Positions 6,716 to 13,187 of a stretch of DNA of 14,505 nucleotides are shown in pieces; the first letter of the stretch is position 1; every line of letters starts with the position of its first letter. Origin of the DNA: Candidatus Bathyarchaeota archaeon B63 (GTDB lineage Archaea > Thermoproteota > Bathyarchaeia > Bathyarchaeales > DTEX01). Under the pieces are notes generated by a model. It worked only from the letters and a program-made list of their open reading frames with translations, was not told the DNA's origin and did no database searches. Position numbers and translations under genes: made by a program. Location of the stretch: the NCBI GenBank assembly GCA_001593845.1, contig LUCF01000005.1:1-14505 (forward strand). The letters run 5' to 3'.

Positions 6716-7006
6716 CTATATCACGTTTAGTTTGCCGTATCTTCCAACGTTGAGCTGGATCTCACCGCGGAAACTCTTGATGTAGCCATTCTCGATCTTC
6801 ACAGTGTCATTAGCGTTTACCTGATCGATTTGCTCATTCCACAAGACGAGCTTTATGGTCCCTGTCCCGTCGGTTATTGTAGCCTCAGCCACCCTGAAGG
6901 TCTGCCCCGTATACCTGGATCTTACCTCTCTGGGCTCGGAGACCTCTACAACTTTTGCTTCGACATTCACTCTTCTCATGCCCTGCCTCAAATCGCCAAT
7001 CTTCAA
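6716..7006 (-). CDS. ssb: Single-domain OB-fold ssDNA-binding protein, Sulfolobus SSB type
   Basis: Binds single-stranded DNA at replication and repair sites. The 96 residues form one OB-fold closely like Sulfolobus SSB: it opens KIGDLRQGMRRVNVEAKVVE and then has EATITDGTGTIKLVLW, VKIENGYIKSFRGEIQLN and a short basic end. The stacking aromatics of that family map to Trp56 and Phe79, while the second Trp is Tyr75 here. The long flexible acidic C-terminal tail of Sulfolobus SSB is missing, so protein partner binding may differ. The start is TTG, and a strong SD (AAGGAGGAG) lies about 6 bases upstream, which decides it. It is convergent with fen1. Confidence 0.92.
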   Translation of the reverse strand: MKIGDLRQGMRRVNVEAKVVEVSEPREVRSRYTGQTFRVAEATITDGTGTIKLVLWNEQIDQVNANDTVKIENGYIKSFRGEIQLNVGRYGKLNVI

Positions 7007-7143
7007 TCCTACTCCTCCTTTAAACTATTCAATCCGCGACGGAGAACGGCAATCTCCGAAATTCATGAATCTCCGTGGAACTACATTCCCTCAAAAGATT
7101 ACTTGGGCGCTGCCTTCGGCGCCTTTCTTGTTCAAGCTGGCTC

Positions 7144-7254
7144 CTATACATCTGGTTCTTCGTCCCACGCCGCGGAAGTCAACATCCCAGAAGAACCAGC
7201 AATAATCAGCCCAAGCTGACCTTGCGGTCCATTTTCTGGATGTCGGTGATTCAT
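7144..7254 (-). CDS. Possible leaderless 36-residue membrane-type micro-protein
   Basis: In the 399-bp spacer between SSB and the sugar isomerase, a minus-strand ATG opens a 36-codon frame. It has a polar start (NHRHPENGPQG), a 16-20 residue apolar stretch (QLGLIIAGSSGMLTSAAW) and an acidic end (DEEPDV). A TATA-like CCTTATATC (minus strand, 7271-7279) is centred about 21 bases upstream, near the spacing for a leaderless transcript. No homologue is recognised. The other frames here are also open over similar lengths, so coding is uncertain. It could be a remnant of a longer gene. Confidence 0.25.
   Translation of the reverse strand: MNHRHPENGPQGQLGLIIAGSSGMLTSAAWDEEPDV
7152..7199. repeat. Perfect 10-bp inverted repeat with 28-base spacer
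   Basis: CTGGTTCTTC (7152-7161) and GAAGAACCAG (7190-7199) are exact reverse complements separated by 28 bases. A second small stem, GGCGC/GCGCC around TGCCTTCG, lies at 7106-7123. The region could be a structured RNA or operator. No known RNA family was recognised. Confidence 0.4.
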
Positions 7255-7353
7255 GGATGAAACAAAGTTAGATATAAGGTTTATTACTGATGCTCCACGG
7301 ATGCTTTCGAGTGACGTGAGAAATCATTGTTTATGCCTTCCCCAAGCGTATCA

Positions 7354-7389
7354 AAGTTATAAAGGGTCTTCCTTCCCTTAATTATAAAT
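7354..7389 (+). promoter_or_regulatory. Promoter region of the sugar isomerase gene
   Basis: Two TATA-like elements, TTATAAAG near 7355 and ATTATAAAT at 7381-7389, lie 25-50 bases before the GTG at 7406. The nearer one would make an almost leaderless transcript, and the farther one a leader of about 20 bases. Confidence 0.4.
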
Positions 7390-7405
7390 TGCTGGGGGCG
7401 AATCG

Positions 7406-8173
7406 GTGTTCAGGCTCGGCCTAGTCACGTATAATCTCGCCCGGAACTGGGATGTCCCAAAGATAATTGAGATGTGCTCTGAGACGGGGTTTGAGGCTGT
7501 TGAGCTGCGGACCACCCACGCTCATGGCGTTGAGCCCTCGTTGAGTAAGAAGCAAAGGGAGGCGGTGAGGAGGACATTCAAGGATTCCCCAGTCCGCCTG
7601 CTGAGCCTCGGAACGGTCTGTGAATACCATTCAGCAGATAAGAGGGAGGTAGCTCAAAACATAGACATGACTAAGGAGTTCATCAGGCTTGCATATGACC
7701 TCGACGCGTTAGGCGTGAAGGTTAGGCCTAACGGCCTCCAGCTGGAAAAGGGGATCCCCGTGGAGCAGACGCTTAGGCAGATAGGCGAGTCGCTCCGGGA
7801 ATGCGGGGAGTACGCTGAAGATTACGGGGTCGAGGTGTGGCTGGAGGTCCACGGCAGGGGCACAAGCGATCTCAGATACATAAGGAGAATAATGGAGATA
7901 GCCGATCATAGGAGCGTCGGTGTCTGCTGGAACTCAAACCAGACGGACGTTATTAAAGGCTCGATAGTCGAGACTTTCAATATGGTGAAGGGATGGATCA
8001 GGTCGGTTCACATCCGCGAGCTCTACGATGAGGCTTATCCTTGGCGAGAACTATTCGGCCTCCTCAAAAAGATCGGCTATAGCCGATACTGCTTGGCCGA
8101 GATTCCCGAGAGCAAGGAACCCAGGAGGCTCATGAGGTACTACCATGCGCTCTTTCAAGAATTGGCGAGGTAG
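7406..8173 (+). CDS. Sugar phosphate isomerase/epimerase-like TIM-barrel protein
   Basis: A 255-residue protein of the xylose isomerase-like/AP endonuclease 2 TIM-barrel superfamily, whose members isomerise or epimerise sugars and related polyols with a divalent metal. Strand and motif order fits: LGLVTYNLARNW (4-15), GFEAVELR (28-35), VEVWLEVHG with Glu147, VGVCWNSNQTDV (171-182) with Asn and Asp, SVHIREL with His202, and CLAEIPES with Glu232. These Glu, Asp, His and Glu residues are the probable metal ligands. The substrate cannot be read from the sequence. The start is GTG and the product begins directly with the first strand. The PurD-like gene follows in the same direction after 60 bases, but has its own promoter-like sequence. 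Confidence 0.85.
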   Translation: MFRLGLVTYNLARNWDVPKIIEMCSETGFEAVELRTTHAHGVEPSLSKKQREAVRRTFKDSPVRLLSLGTVCEYHSADKREVAQNIDMTKEFIRLAYDLDALGVKVRPNGLQLEKGIPVEQTLRQIGESLRECGEYAEDYGVEVWLEVHGRGTSDLRYIRRIMEIADHRSVGVCWNSNQTDVIKGSIVETFNMVKGWIRSVHIRELYDEAYPWRELFGLLKKIGYSRYCLAEIPESKEPRRLMRYYHALFQELAR

Positions 8174-8185
8174 GCTGTTGCACCC

Positions 8186-8195
8186 ATTTATTTAA
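8186..8195 (+). promoter_or_regulatory. TATA-like element before the PurD-like gene
   Basis: TTTATTTAAG in the 60-base gap after the sugar isomerase gene would start transcription near 8217. That leaves a leader of about 17 bases before the GTG at 8234. It suggests that purD and the HAD gene can be transcribed apart from the isomerase gene. Confidence 0.35.
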
Positions 8196-8233
8196 GGAGG
8201 GTCATCCTAAAGAATTGTAAAGTCCTGAAGAAG

Positions 8234-9661
8234 GTGGTGGAGGCCTTAGAGCGGGTAGGTGTCCTCGTGGTATCCTATGGATCAAGGGGAGCGGCGATCC
8301 TCGATTCCCTTCTCAGAAGCGACGAGTATGATGTGAACGCGTACGTTGCGGATCGGCAGAGAAACCCCTTCAATATCAGGTTCTCAAAGGAGCATGTCGT
8401 CATTCCATCTCTTGATCCAGTCGAGATATCCAGGTTCGCGGCTAGGCGCAGGGAAGAATTAGACTTCGCCATTGTGGGCCCTGAAAAGCCGATAATCGCC
8501 GGGTTGAGGGACATCCTAGAGGCGGAGGTGGGTATCCCCGTCATCTGCCCAACAAGGAAGTACGCGATTGAGAAGAGCAAGGTGGCTCAGAGGCGGCTCT
8601 TTCAGGAGGTTGCTCCGGAGGTCAATCCGAGATTCAAGGTCTTCAACCCGGAAGACTACGGAAGCCTAAGCGATGTTAAGGCTGACCTCTTCAAGTGGCT
8701 CGATGAATTGAATGATGAGGTAGCCGTTAAGCCCGATGCTCCGGCCGCCGGGAAGGGGGTTGGGGTCTGGGGAGACCACTTCAACACCCGCAGCGAACTC
8801 TATGAGCACTTCATGGCAAACTTCAAGGAGGGCCCGGTCATCGTTGAGGAGAAGATTGAGGGGGAGGAGTCGAGCTTCCAAGCCTTCTGCGACGGAAAGC
8901 ACCTCGCCCCCCTCCCTGAGACCAGGGATTACAAGCGGGCGTTCGATGGTGACAGGGGCCCGAACACTGGCGGCATGGGATCATACAGGGATTCTGGGCT
9001 CCACCTGCCATTCATGGATGAGGCTGACTGGGAGAAGGAGAGATCCATCGTGGAGAGGATCTTCAGGAGGCTGAGGGGGGACGGCTCCAACCCTGAGATC
9101 CGCGGCGTTCCCTTCTACGTGGCGTTCATACACACCGGGAGGGGACCAATGATCCTCGAGAATAACAGTAGGCCCGGCGATCCTGAGATAATGAATATAC
9201 TCCCGCTGCTTAGGGATGACTTCGTCGAGGTCTGCTTCCGCATGATCGAGGGCTCCCTGACCCGGGTGGATGTGGAGAGCAAGGCAAGCGTAGTCACCTA
9301 TAAGGCCCCCCCGAGCTATGGTGAGTACGAAAGGTTCTTCCCCGATAAGGTTAGGAGGGAGGAGGTTGGGACGCCCATCATCCTGGATGAGGCTGAGAAG
9401 CTCGCATCGAGGTATGGTGGAAGGCTGAGGATATACCCGGGCTCCATGGAGCTCAGGGGGGACGGGAAGGCCTACGCGCTTAGATCCAGGACTGTCTGTA
9501 CAGTTGGGGTTGGGGATGACATCCAGGAGGCCCGCAGGGTCTCCCTTGAGGGTCTCAAGGCGATAAGGGGAGGAGCGTTATGGCATAGGACGGACATAGC
9601 ATCTGAGGATCACATATCGCGGAGCATAGAGCACATGAGAAGGCTGAGGAGGAGAGGATGA
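8234..9661 (+). CDS. purD: Phosphoribosylamine-glycine ligase (PurD)-like ATP-grasp protein
   Basis: GAR synthetase joins 5-phosphoribosylamine and glycine with ATP in purine synthesis. The 475 residues show a Rossmann-like N-domain with VGPEKPIIAGL (81-91), and an ATP-grasp core with VAVKPDAPAAGKGVGVWG (163-180), VIVEEKIEGEESSF (202-215), RAFDGDRGPNTGGMGSY (235-251) and ILENNSRPGDPE (307-318). The C-domain ends in HRTDIASEDHISRSIEHM. All of these match archaeal PurD. One deviation is that the N-terminal signature, normally GGREHA or GGRENA, reads YGSRGAA (15-21), so the Glu and His/Asn are gone. This could be sequence drift or a changed substrate. The start is GTG, with another GTG directly after. 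It overlaps the next gene by ATGA. No other pur genes are in view. Confidence 0.82.
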   Translation: MVEALERVGVLVVSYGSRGAAILDSLLRSDEYDVNAYVADRQRNPFNIRFSKEHVVIPSLDPVEISRFAARRREELDFAIVGPEKPIIAGLRDILEAEVGIPVICPTRKYAIEKSKVAQRRLFQEVAPEVNPRFKVFNPEDYGSLSDVKADLFKWLDELNDEVAVKPDAPAAGKGVGVWGDHFNTRSELYEHFMANFKEGPVIVEEKIEGEESSFQAFCDGKHLAPLPETRDYKRAFDGDRGPNTGGMGSYRDSGLHLPFMDEADWEKERSIVERIFRRLRGDGSNPEIRGVPFYVAFIHTGRGPMILENNSRPGDPEIMNILPLLRDDFVEVCFRMIEGSLTRVDVESKASVVTYKAPPSYGEYERFFPDKVRREEVGTPIILDEAEKLASRYGGRLRIYPGSMELRGDGKAYALRSRTVCTVGVGDDIQEARRVSLEGLKAIRGGALWHRTDIASEDHISRSIEHMRRLRRRG

Positions 9662-10746
9662 GGATCGGGGAGGCCGTCTTCGTCACTGATTGTGAGGGAC
9701 CAATATCGAAGAACGATAATGCCTATGAGCTGGCAAGCCACTTCATACCGAATGGGGAGCGGCTCTTCACGATCATAAGCCGATACGACGATATACAGGC
9801 GGACATAATCAAGCGGCCGGGATACAAGGCCGGCGATACGCTTAAGCTGATCCTTCCCTTTCTCAGGGCGTATGGTGTGACGAATGATGAGATGAGGCGG
9901 TTCTCCTCTGAGAATCTCATCCTAGTATCGGGGGCTGATCAGACTTTAAGGTTCGTCCTCAGCATCATGCCCTCCTTCATCATAAGCACGAGCTATGAGC
10001 ACTACATCTCCGCGATATGCAGCCTCACAGGCTTTCCCGAGGAGAACGTCTACTGCACCCAGGTTGATATGGACAGGTACGTCCTTAGCGGAGGGGAGGC
10101 TGAAAGGCTGAAGAGGCTGGGGGAGGAGATCTCTGCGATGCCTATGCTGGAGATACCTGAAGGTGCCTCGGCCTTTGAGGATCTCCCAGAGGAGACCAGG
10201 CGTGCCGTGGGGAGGCTTGACGAGATATTCTGGAATGAGATCTACCATATGGATGCTGGTAGGATGCTTCGGGAGGTCAATCCCGTTGGGGGCTTCGAGA
10301 AGGCCAACGCGATCAGGCAGATTGTTGAGAGGACCGGGGTTGACTTATCAAGCATCATCTACTTCGGAGACAGCATAACTGATGTTGACCCCTTCAGGCT
10401 TGTAAGGGAGGCTGGGGGGCTGACGGTTTCATTCAATGGGAATCAGTACGCTGTGAGGGAGGCGGAGATCGCCGTCATGTCGCACAGCGCCTTGATAATA
10501 GCGGTCCTCGCGGACCTATTCAGGAGGATGGGCAGGGAAGGAGTGCTCAGCCTCGCCGATCAATGGTCAGTGGAGTCATTAAGGGGAGCATGTGAGCCGC
10601 AACTTCTCAGGCAGATGCTGGCGCTCCCCCCGGAGAGGGCTCCCAAGGTGGAGAGGATCACCCAAGAGAACATGAGCCGTCTGATCCGTGAGAGCAACAG
10701 CTTCAGGAAGACCGTTAGAGGAGAAGCTGTGGGAAGCCTAGGTTAA
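9658..10746 (+). CDS. HAD-superfamily phosphatase-like protein, archaeal COG4030/EhaR-like
   Basis: A 362-residue protein resembling, from memory, the archaeal HAD family catalogued as COG4030 and sometimes named EhaR. Motif I is FVTDCEGPIS: Asp11 is the nucleophile, and Glu13 takes the place of the usual second Asp. The opening blocks NDNAYELASHFIPNGERLF and SRYDDIQADIIKRPGYKAGD are typical of this family. Motif II is probably ISTSYEH (Ser110/Thr111), motif III is Lys215 (FEKANAIRQIV), and motif IV is GDSITDVD (237-244). It should be a soluble phosphohydrolase of unknown substrate. The ATG overlaps the TGA of the PurD-like gene, and GAGGAGAGG immediately precedes it, so translation is likely coupled. 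No Eha hydrogenase genes are nearby, so the EhaR name is not a functional statement here. Confidence 0.83.
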   Translation: MRIGEAVFVTDCEGPISKNDNAYELASHFIPNGERLFTIISRYDDIQADIIKRPGYKAGDTLKLILPFLRAYGVTNDEMRRFSSENLILVSGADQTLRFVLSIMPSFIISTSYEHYISAICSLTGFPEENVYCTQVDMDRYVLSGGEAERLKRLGEEISAMPMLEIPEGASAFEDLPEETRRAVGRLDEIFWNEIYHMDAGRMLREVNPVGGFEKANAIRQIVERTGVDLSSIIYFGDSITDVDPFRLVREAGGLTVSFNGNQYAVREAEIAVMSHSALIIAVLADLFRRMGREGVLSLADQWSVESLRGACEPQLLRQMLALPPERAPKVERITQENMSRLIRESNSFRKTVRGEAVGSLG

Positions 10747-10861
10747 CCCAAATTTAAGGGCCAAGCTTACCGGTTCAGTATTGTACTCACCACAGAATTC
10801 TCCGGGATATTTCTCTTCATTAAACATCCCTTAAAGAACCCTAACCAAAAAAAGGAGAAGA

Positions 10862-10913
10862 AGATTTAGAGCGTAAATCTCTGCGCTCCGCGCCCCGCGG
10901 AAAATTTTTGTTT
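10862..10913 (+). terminator. Tandem stem-loops with T-run downstream of the HAD gene
   Basis: AGATTTA-GAGCG-TAAATCT (10862-10880) forms a 7-bp stem. TCCGCG-CCC-CGCGGA (10887-10901) then forms a 6-bp GC stem, followed by AAATTTTTGTTT. The second stem plus T-run looks like a transcription end for the purD-HAD unit, although it lies about 140 bases past the stop. The 10747-10861 stretch holds no recognisable gene. Just beyond, TTTATATAAG (10911-10920) is a strong TATA-like sequence with no gene downstream on the plus strand. Confidence 0.4.
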
Positions 10914-10989
10914 ATATAAGTCATATTTGGGATCTAGTAGGCCAGCGGGGGCATTCCGTGTTTCTGTATCACAGATCCTCTGGGCCTTA

Positions 10990-11277
10990 TCACTTCCTGT
11001 TGCCGCCCACCACGGGTGGTAGGAGAACCACTATGTCCCCGTCCTTGAGTGGTGTCCGTAGGGCCTCAAGCATATGGATATTCTTTCCGTTTAGCAGTAT
11101 GGTGAGTTCAGGTTCGTCTCTAACATAACGTGTCAAGGCCTCCTCATCGAGCATTGGGGCCTTCTCCTTCAGTTTGGCTATCAGGTCCCTTATCTTCGCA
11201 TCTGAGCTAAGCTCGACATCCAGTTCGCTTCCTAGAAGATCAGTCAGCCTCCCCATGACTCTGACTTTCACCCTCAT
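10990..11277 (-). CDS. MoaD/ThiS-family small sulfur-carrier-like protein
   Basis: A 95-residue beta-grasp protein with the MoaD pattern: VKVRVMGRLTDLLG (3-16), KIRDLIAKL (28-36), LTILLNGKNI (74-83) and LKDGDIVVLLPPVVGG (77-92 region to the end). MoaD supplies sulfur for the dithiolene of molybdopterin, the cofactor needed by the AOR encoded just upstream in the same operon, which explains its place. The carrier normally ends in Gly-Gly so that the terminus can be adenylated and thiocarboxylated. Here Asn-Arg-Lys follow the Gly-Gly, so processing or another role is implied. It is the last gene of the leftward Fd-AOR-MoaD unit, 62 bases after AOR, with an ATG start preceded by GGGGCAG. Confidence 0.85.
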   Translation of the reverse strand: MRVKVRVMGRLTDLLGSELDVELSSDAKIRDLIAKLKEKAPMLDEEALTRYVRDEPELTILLNGKNIHMLEALRTPLKDGDIVVLLPPVVGGNRK

Positions 11278-11339
11278 CGCTTCTGCCCCTGGATCAAATT
11301 CATTCCCGGATGAAAATATCGATGAACAAGAGTGGCGAG

Positions 11340-13187
11340 TTACCTTCTCAGCTTCTCCAGGACTCTATCGACGTCTTTGAGCCCAAGCCTCCTGAGGACC
11401 TCGGACTTGGGGATTCCGTTCTCGTCCCAGCCTATCGCCTCGTAGTACTGCCGCTTCATCTCCTCCACTACTTTTCTGTCCGTCGTCTTACCCTTATATG
11501 GGCCTGAGGGAAGAGGCTCATAGAACCTGGGAGGATTATCATCGTGGACCTTCGGGTCCCACGTCAAGTCAGGCCCGCCGAGCAGCAGTAGAGCCCTCTG
11601 GATATGGATTATCCTGGGCCCCAGAGTCCTGCACCAATCCTCAGGGGTTATCTCCCATCCCGTGACGGCCCTATAATAGTCCAGTATGATCTCCCTGTCG
11701 CCGACGAGGCTGCATATCACAGCGGAGTCAGCGAAGACCATCCACATGTCATTATATGCATCGTAGACGCTGGATGTGTGATCCCCGCATTGGGGCGAGC
11801 ATGCGTAGCTGATCGGCTTGTAGTCCAGTCCGCTCCTCGTGCCGTGGGCGCCCACCTCGACGCCCTTGACGTGAACGGCGTACCTCGTCACGTCGACCCC
11901 CTTCATCTCGCTTATCTTCAAAGCGGCCCTGTAGGTTCCCTCGGCGAGGATATCACCTATCCCCTCCCGCTTAACGATCATCCTAGCAAGCCTCTCGAAG
12001 GCCTCAACGTCCCCCCACCTAAGCTCGAATCCAAGGTCATCCTTCGTGAGTATTCCTCTCTGATAGAGCTCAGCCGCGAAGCCGAGCGTGTTGCCGCCGT
12101 TTATCCCGGAGAGCCCAAGATAATCCATGAGGGCTGATAGGTATATGCACTTACCTGGATCGAAGATCCCGAGGTTCGGCCCAAGATAAGCCTGCATCTC
12201 ATAGTCCGGATCATCAGTGAATGTTCCCTTATATGGGCCCGTTTTGATGACAGCGAGCTTCATGCAGCTCCCAGCGCAGTTGAAGTCGCTCCAGTACCTC
12301 TTCACCCAGTACCTGAAGTCGAAGCTGGGCCCCCCGAATCCCCTCTCGTCATGCCACTCCTCCTGCCAGTTCCTCACGGGCTCCGAGCTGCTCCCAGCGC
12401 CCACAGAGTACCCGCCGTACCCCGTCCCCCACATCGACAGCGTCCCAGTCCTCCGGCAGTGCCTCCTGTCCACCTCACGCCAGAGAAGCCTAACGGTCAC
12501 GGGGTTCGCGACTTCTGGGAGCGGCCCACGTCCCTTCGCGACTATCGCCTTGAGGTTCTTAGAGCCCATAACCGCTCCGTAGCCCCCGTACCCGGCGGCG
12601 TGGCTTATCTTCTGAAGCACGGAAGCCGTCCTAACTCTGTTCTCCCCAGCCGGCCCGCAGTATATCATGCTTGGCTCCTTGATCTTCCCGGCGTTCGGCC
12701 TCCTCCCCTCGAGAAGATCCCTGACCTCCCCTGTGAGTATCCTTATCGTATCGATCGCCTCCTTCCCCCAGACATGGCCGGCGTCTCTGATCTCAACCCC
12801 GTCATCGGTTATCAGTATGTAGACGGGTTTCTCAGCCCTTCCGGAGACTATGACCCCATCGTAGCCCGCGCATTTCAGGTCGACGGGGAACTCGCCGCTC
12901 AACGTGGAGCCGATCACCCCATTGCATTGAGGCGACTTGCCGGATATGCAGATCCTCGCTCCCGGATAGATCGCGGTCAACGGCCCAGTCAATGCCAAGA
13001 ATAGGTTCTCAGGCCCAAGCGGATCAACTGACTCCCACCTCTCCCCAAGCCTATCCCAGAGTATCTTCGCGGCTAATCCCCTGCCCCCCACGAAGTTCTT
13101 CAGCGTCTCCTCATCGAATTTGACATCCCTGATATTCTCAGATGAGAGGTCAACCTCGAGAAACTTCCCAGCGTATCCCCTCGGCAT
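11340..13187 (-). CDS. Aldehyde:ferredoxin oxidoreductase family tungsto/molybdopterin enzyme
   Basis: AOR-family enzymes oxidise aldehydes, or carry out related low-potential reactions, using a bis-pterin W or Mo centre and one [4Fe-4S] cluster. The 615 residues have the family N-terminus (GKFLEVDLSS, FVGGRGLAAKILWDRL at 32-47), AGYGGYGAVMGSKNLKAIVA (198-217), DPDYEM (326-331), ISGINGGN-like LSGINGGNTLGF (359-370) and VEVGAHGTRSGLDY (443-456). Cluster ligands by alignment to Pyrococcus AOR (C288, C291, C295, C494) would be Asp301, Cys304, Cys308 and Cys492, so the first cysteine is Asp. The ATG directly abuts the ferredoxin stop (ATGTAGATG), and GAGGAG upstream serves as SD. The substrate is unknown. 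The polyferredoxin partner suggests electron transfer to a further acceptor. Confidence 0.94.
   Translation of the reverse strand: MPRGYAGKFLEVDLSSENIRDVKFDEETLKNFVGGRGLAAKILWDRLGERWESVDPLGPENLFLALTGPLTAIYPGARICISGKSPQCNGVIGSTLSGEFPVDLKCAGYDGVIVSGRAEKPVYILITDDGVEIRDAGHVWGKEAIDTIRILTGEVRDLLEGRRPNAGKIKEPSMIYCGPAGENRVRTASVLQKISHAAGYGGYGAVMGSKNLKAIVAKGRGPLPEVANPVTVRLLWREVDRRHCRRTGTLSMWGTGYGGYSVGAGSSSEPVRNWQEEWHDERGFGGPSFDFRYWVKRYWSDFNCAGSCMKLAVIKTGPYKGTFTDDPDYEMQAYLGPNLGIFDPGKCIYLSALMDYLGLSGINGGNTLGFAAELYQRGILTKDDLGFELRWGDVEAFERLARMIVKREGIGDILAEGTYRAALKISEMKGVDVTRYAVHVKGVEVGAHGTRSGLDYKPISYACSPQCGDHTSSVYDAYNDMWMVFADSAVICSLVGDREIILDYYRAVTGWEITPEDWCRTLGPRIIHIQRALLLLGGPDLTWDPKVHDDNPPRFYEPLPSGPYKGKTTDRKVVEEMKRQYYEAIGWDENGIPKSEVLRRLGLKDVDRVLEKLRR

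Noticed and set aside
6830..7219. Plus-strand open frame of 129 codons running through the SSB gene into the spacer
   Set aside because: Its first half is the antisense of a clearly recognised SSB gene, it has low-complexity content, and it lacks a good start signal. It is treated as chance, although its last 45 codons are open in the same spacer as the minus-strand micro-ORF.
11604..12137. 177-codon plus-strand open frame
   Set aside because: Antisense shadow of the AOR gene, with no recognisable motif or start signal.
12351..13004. 217-codon plus-strand open frame
   Set aside because: It lies fully antisense to AOR, is very rich in Pro, Arg and Leu as expected from the GC-rich complement, and has no family features.
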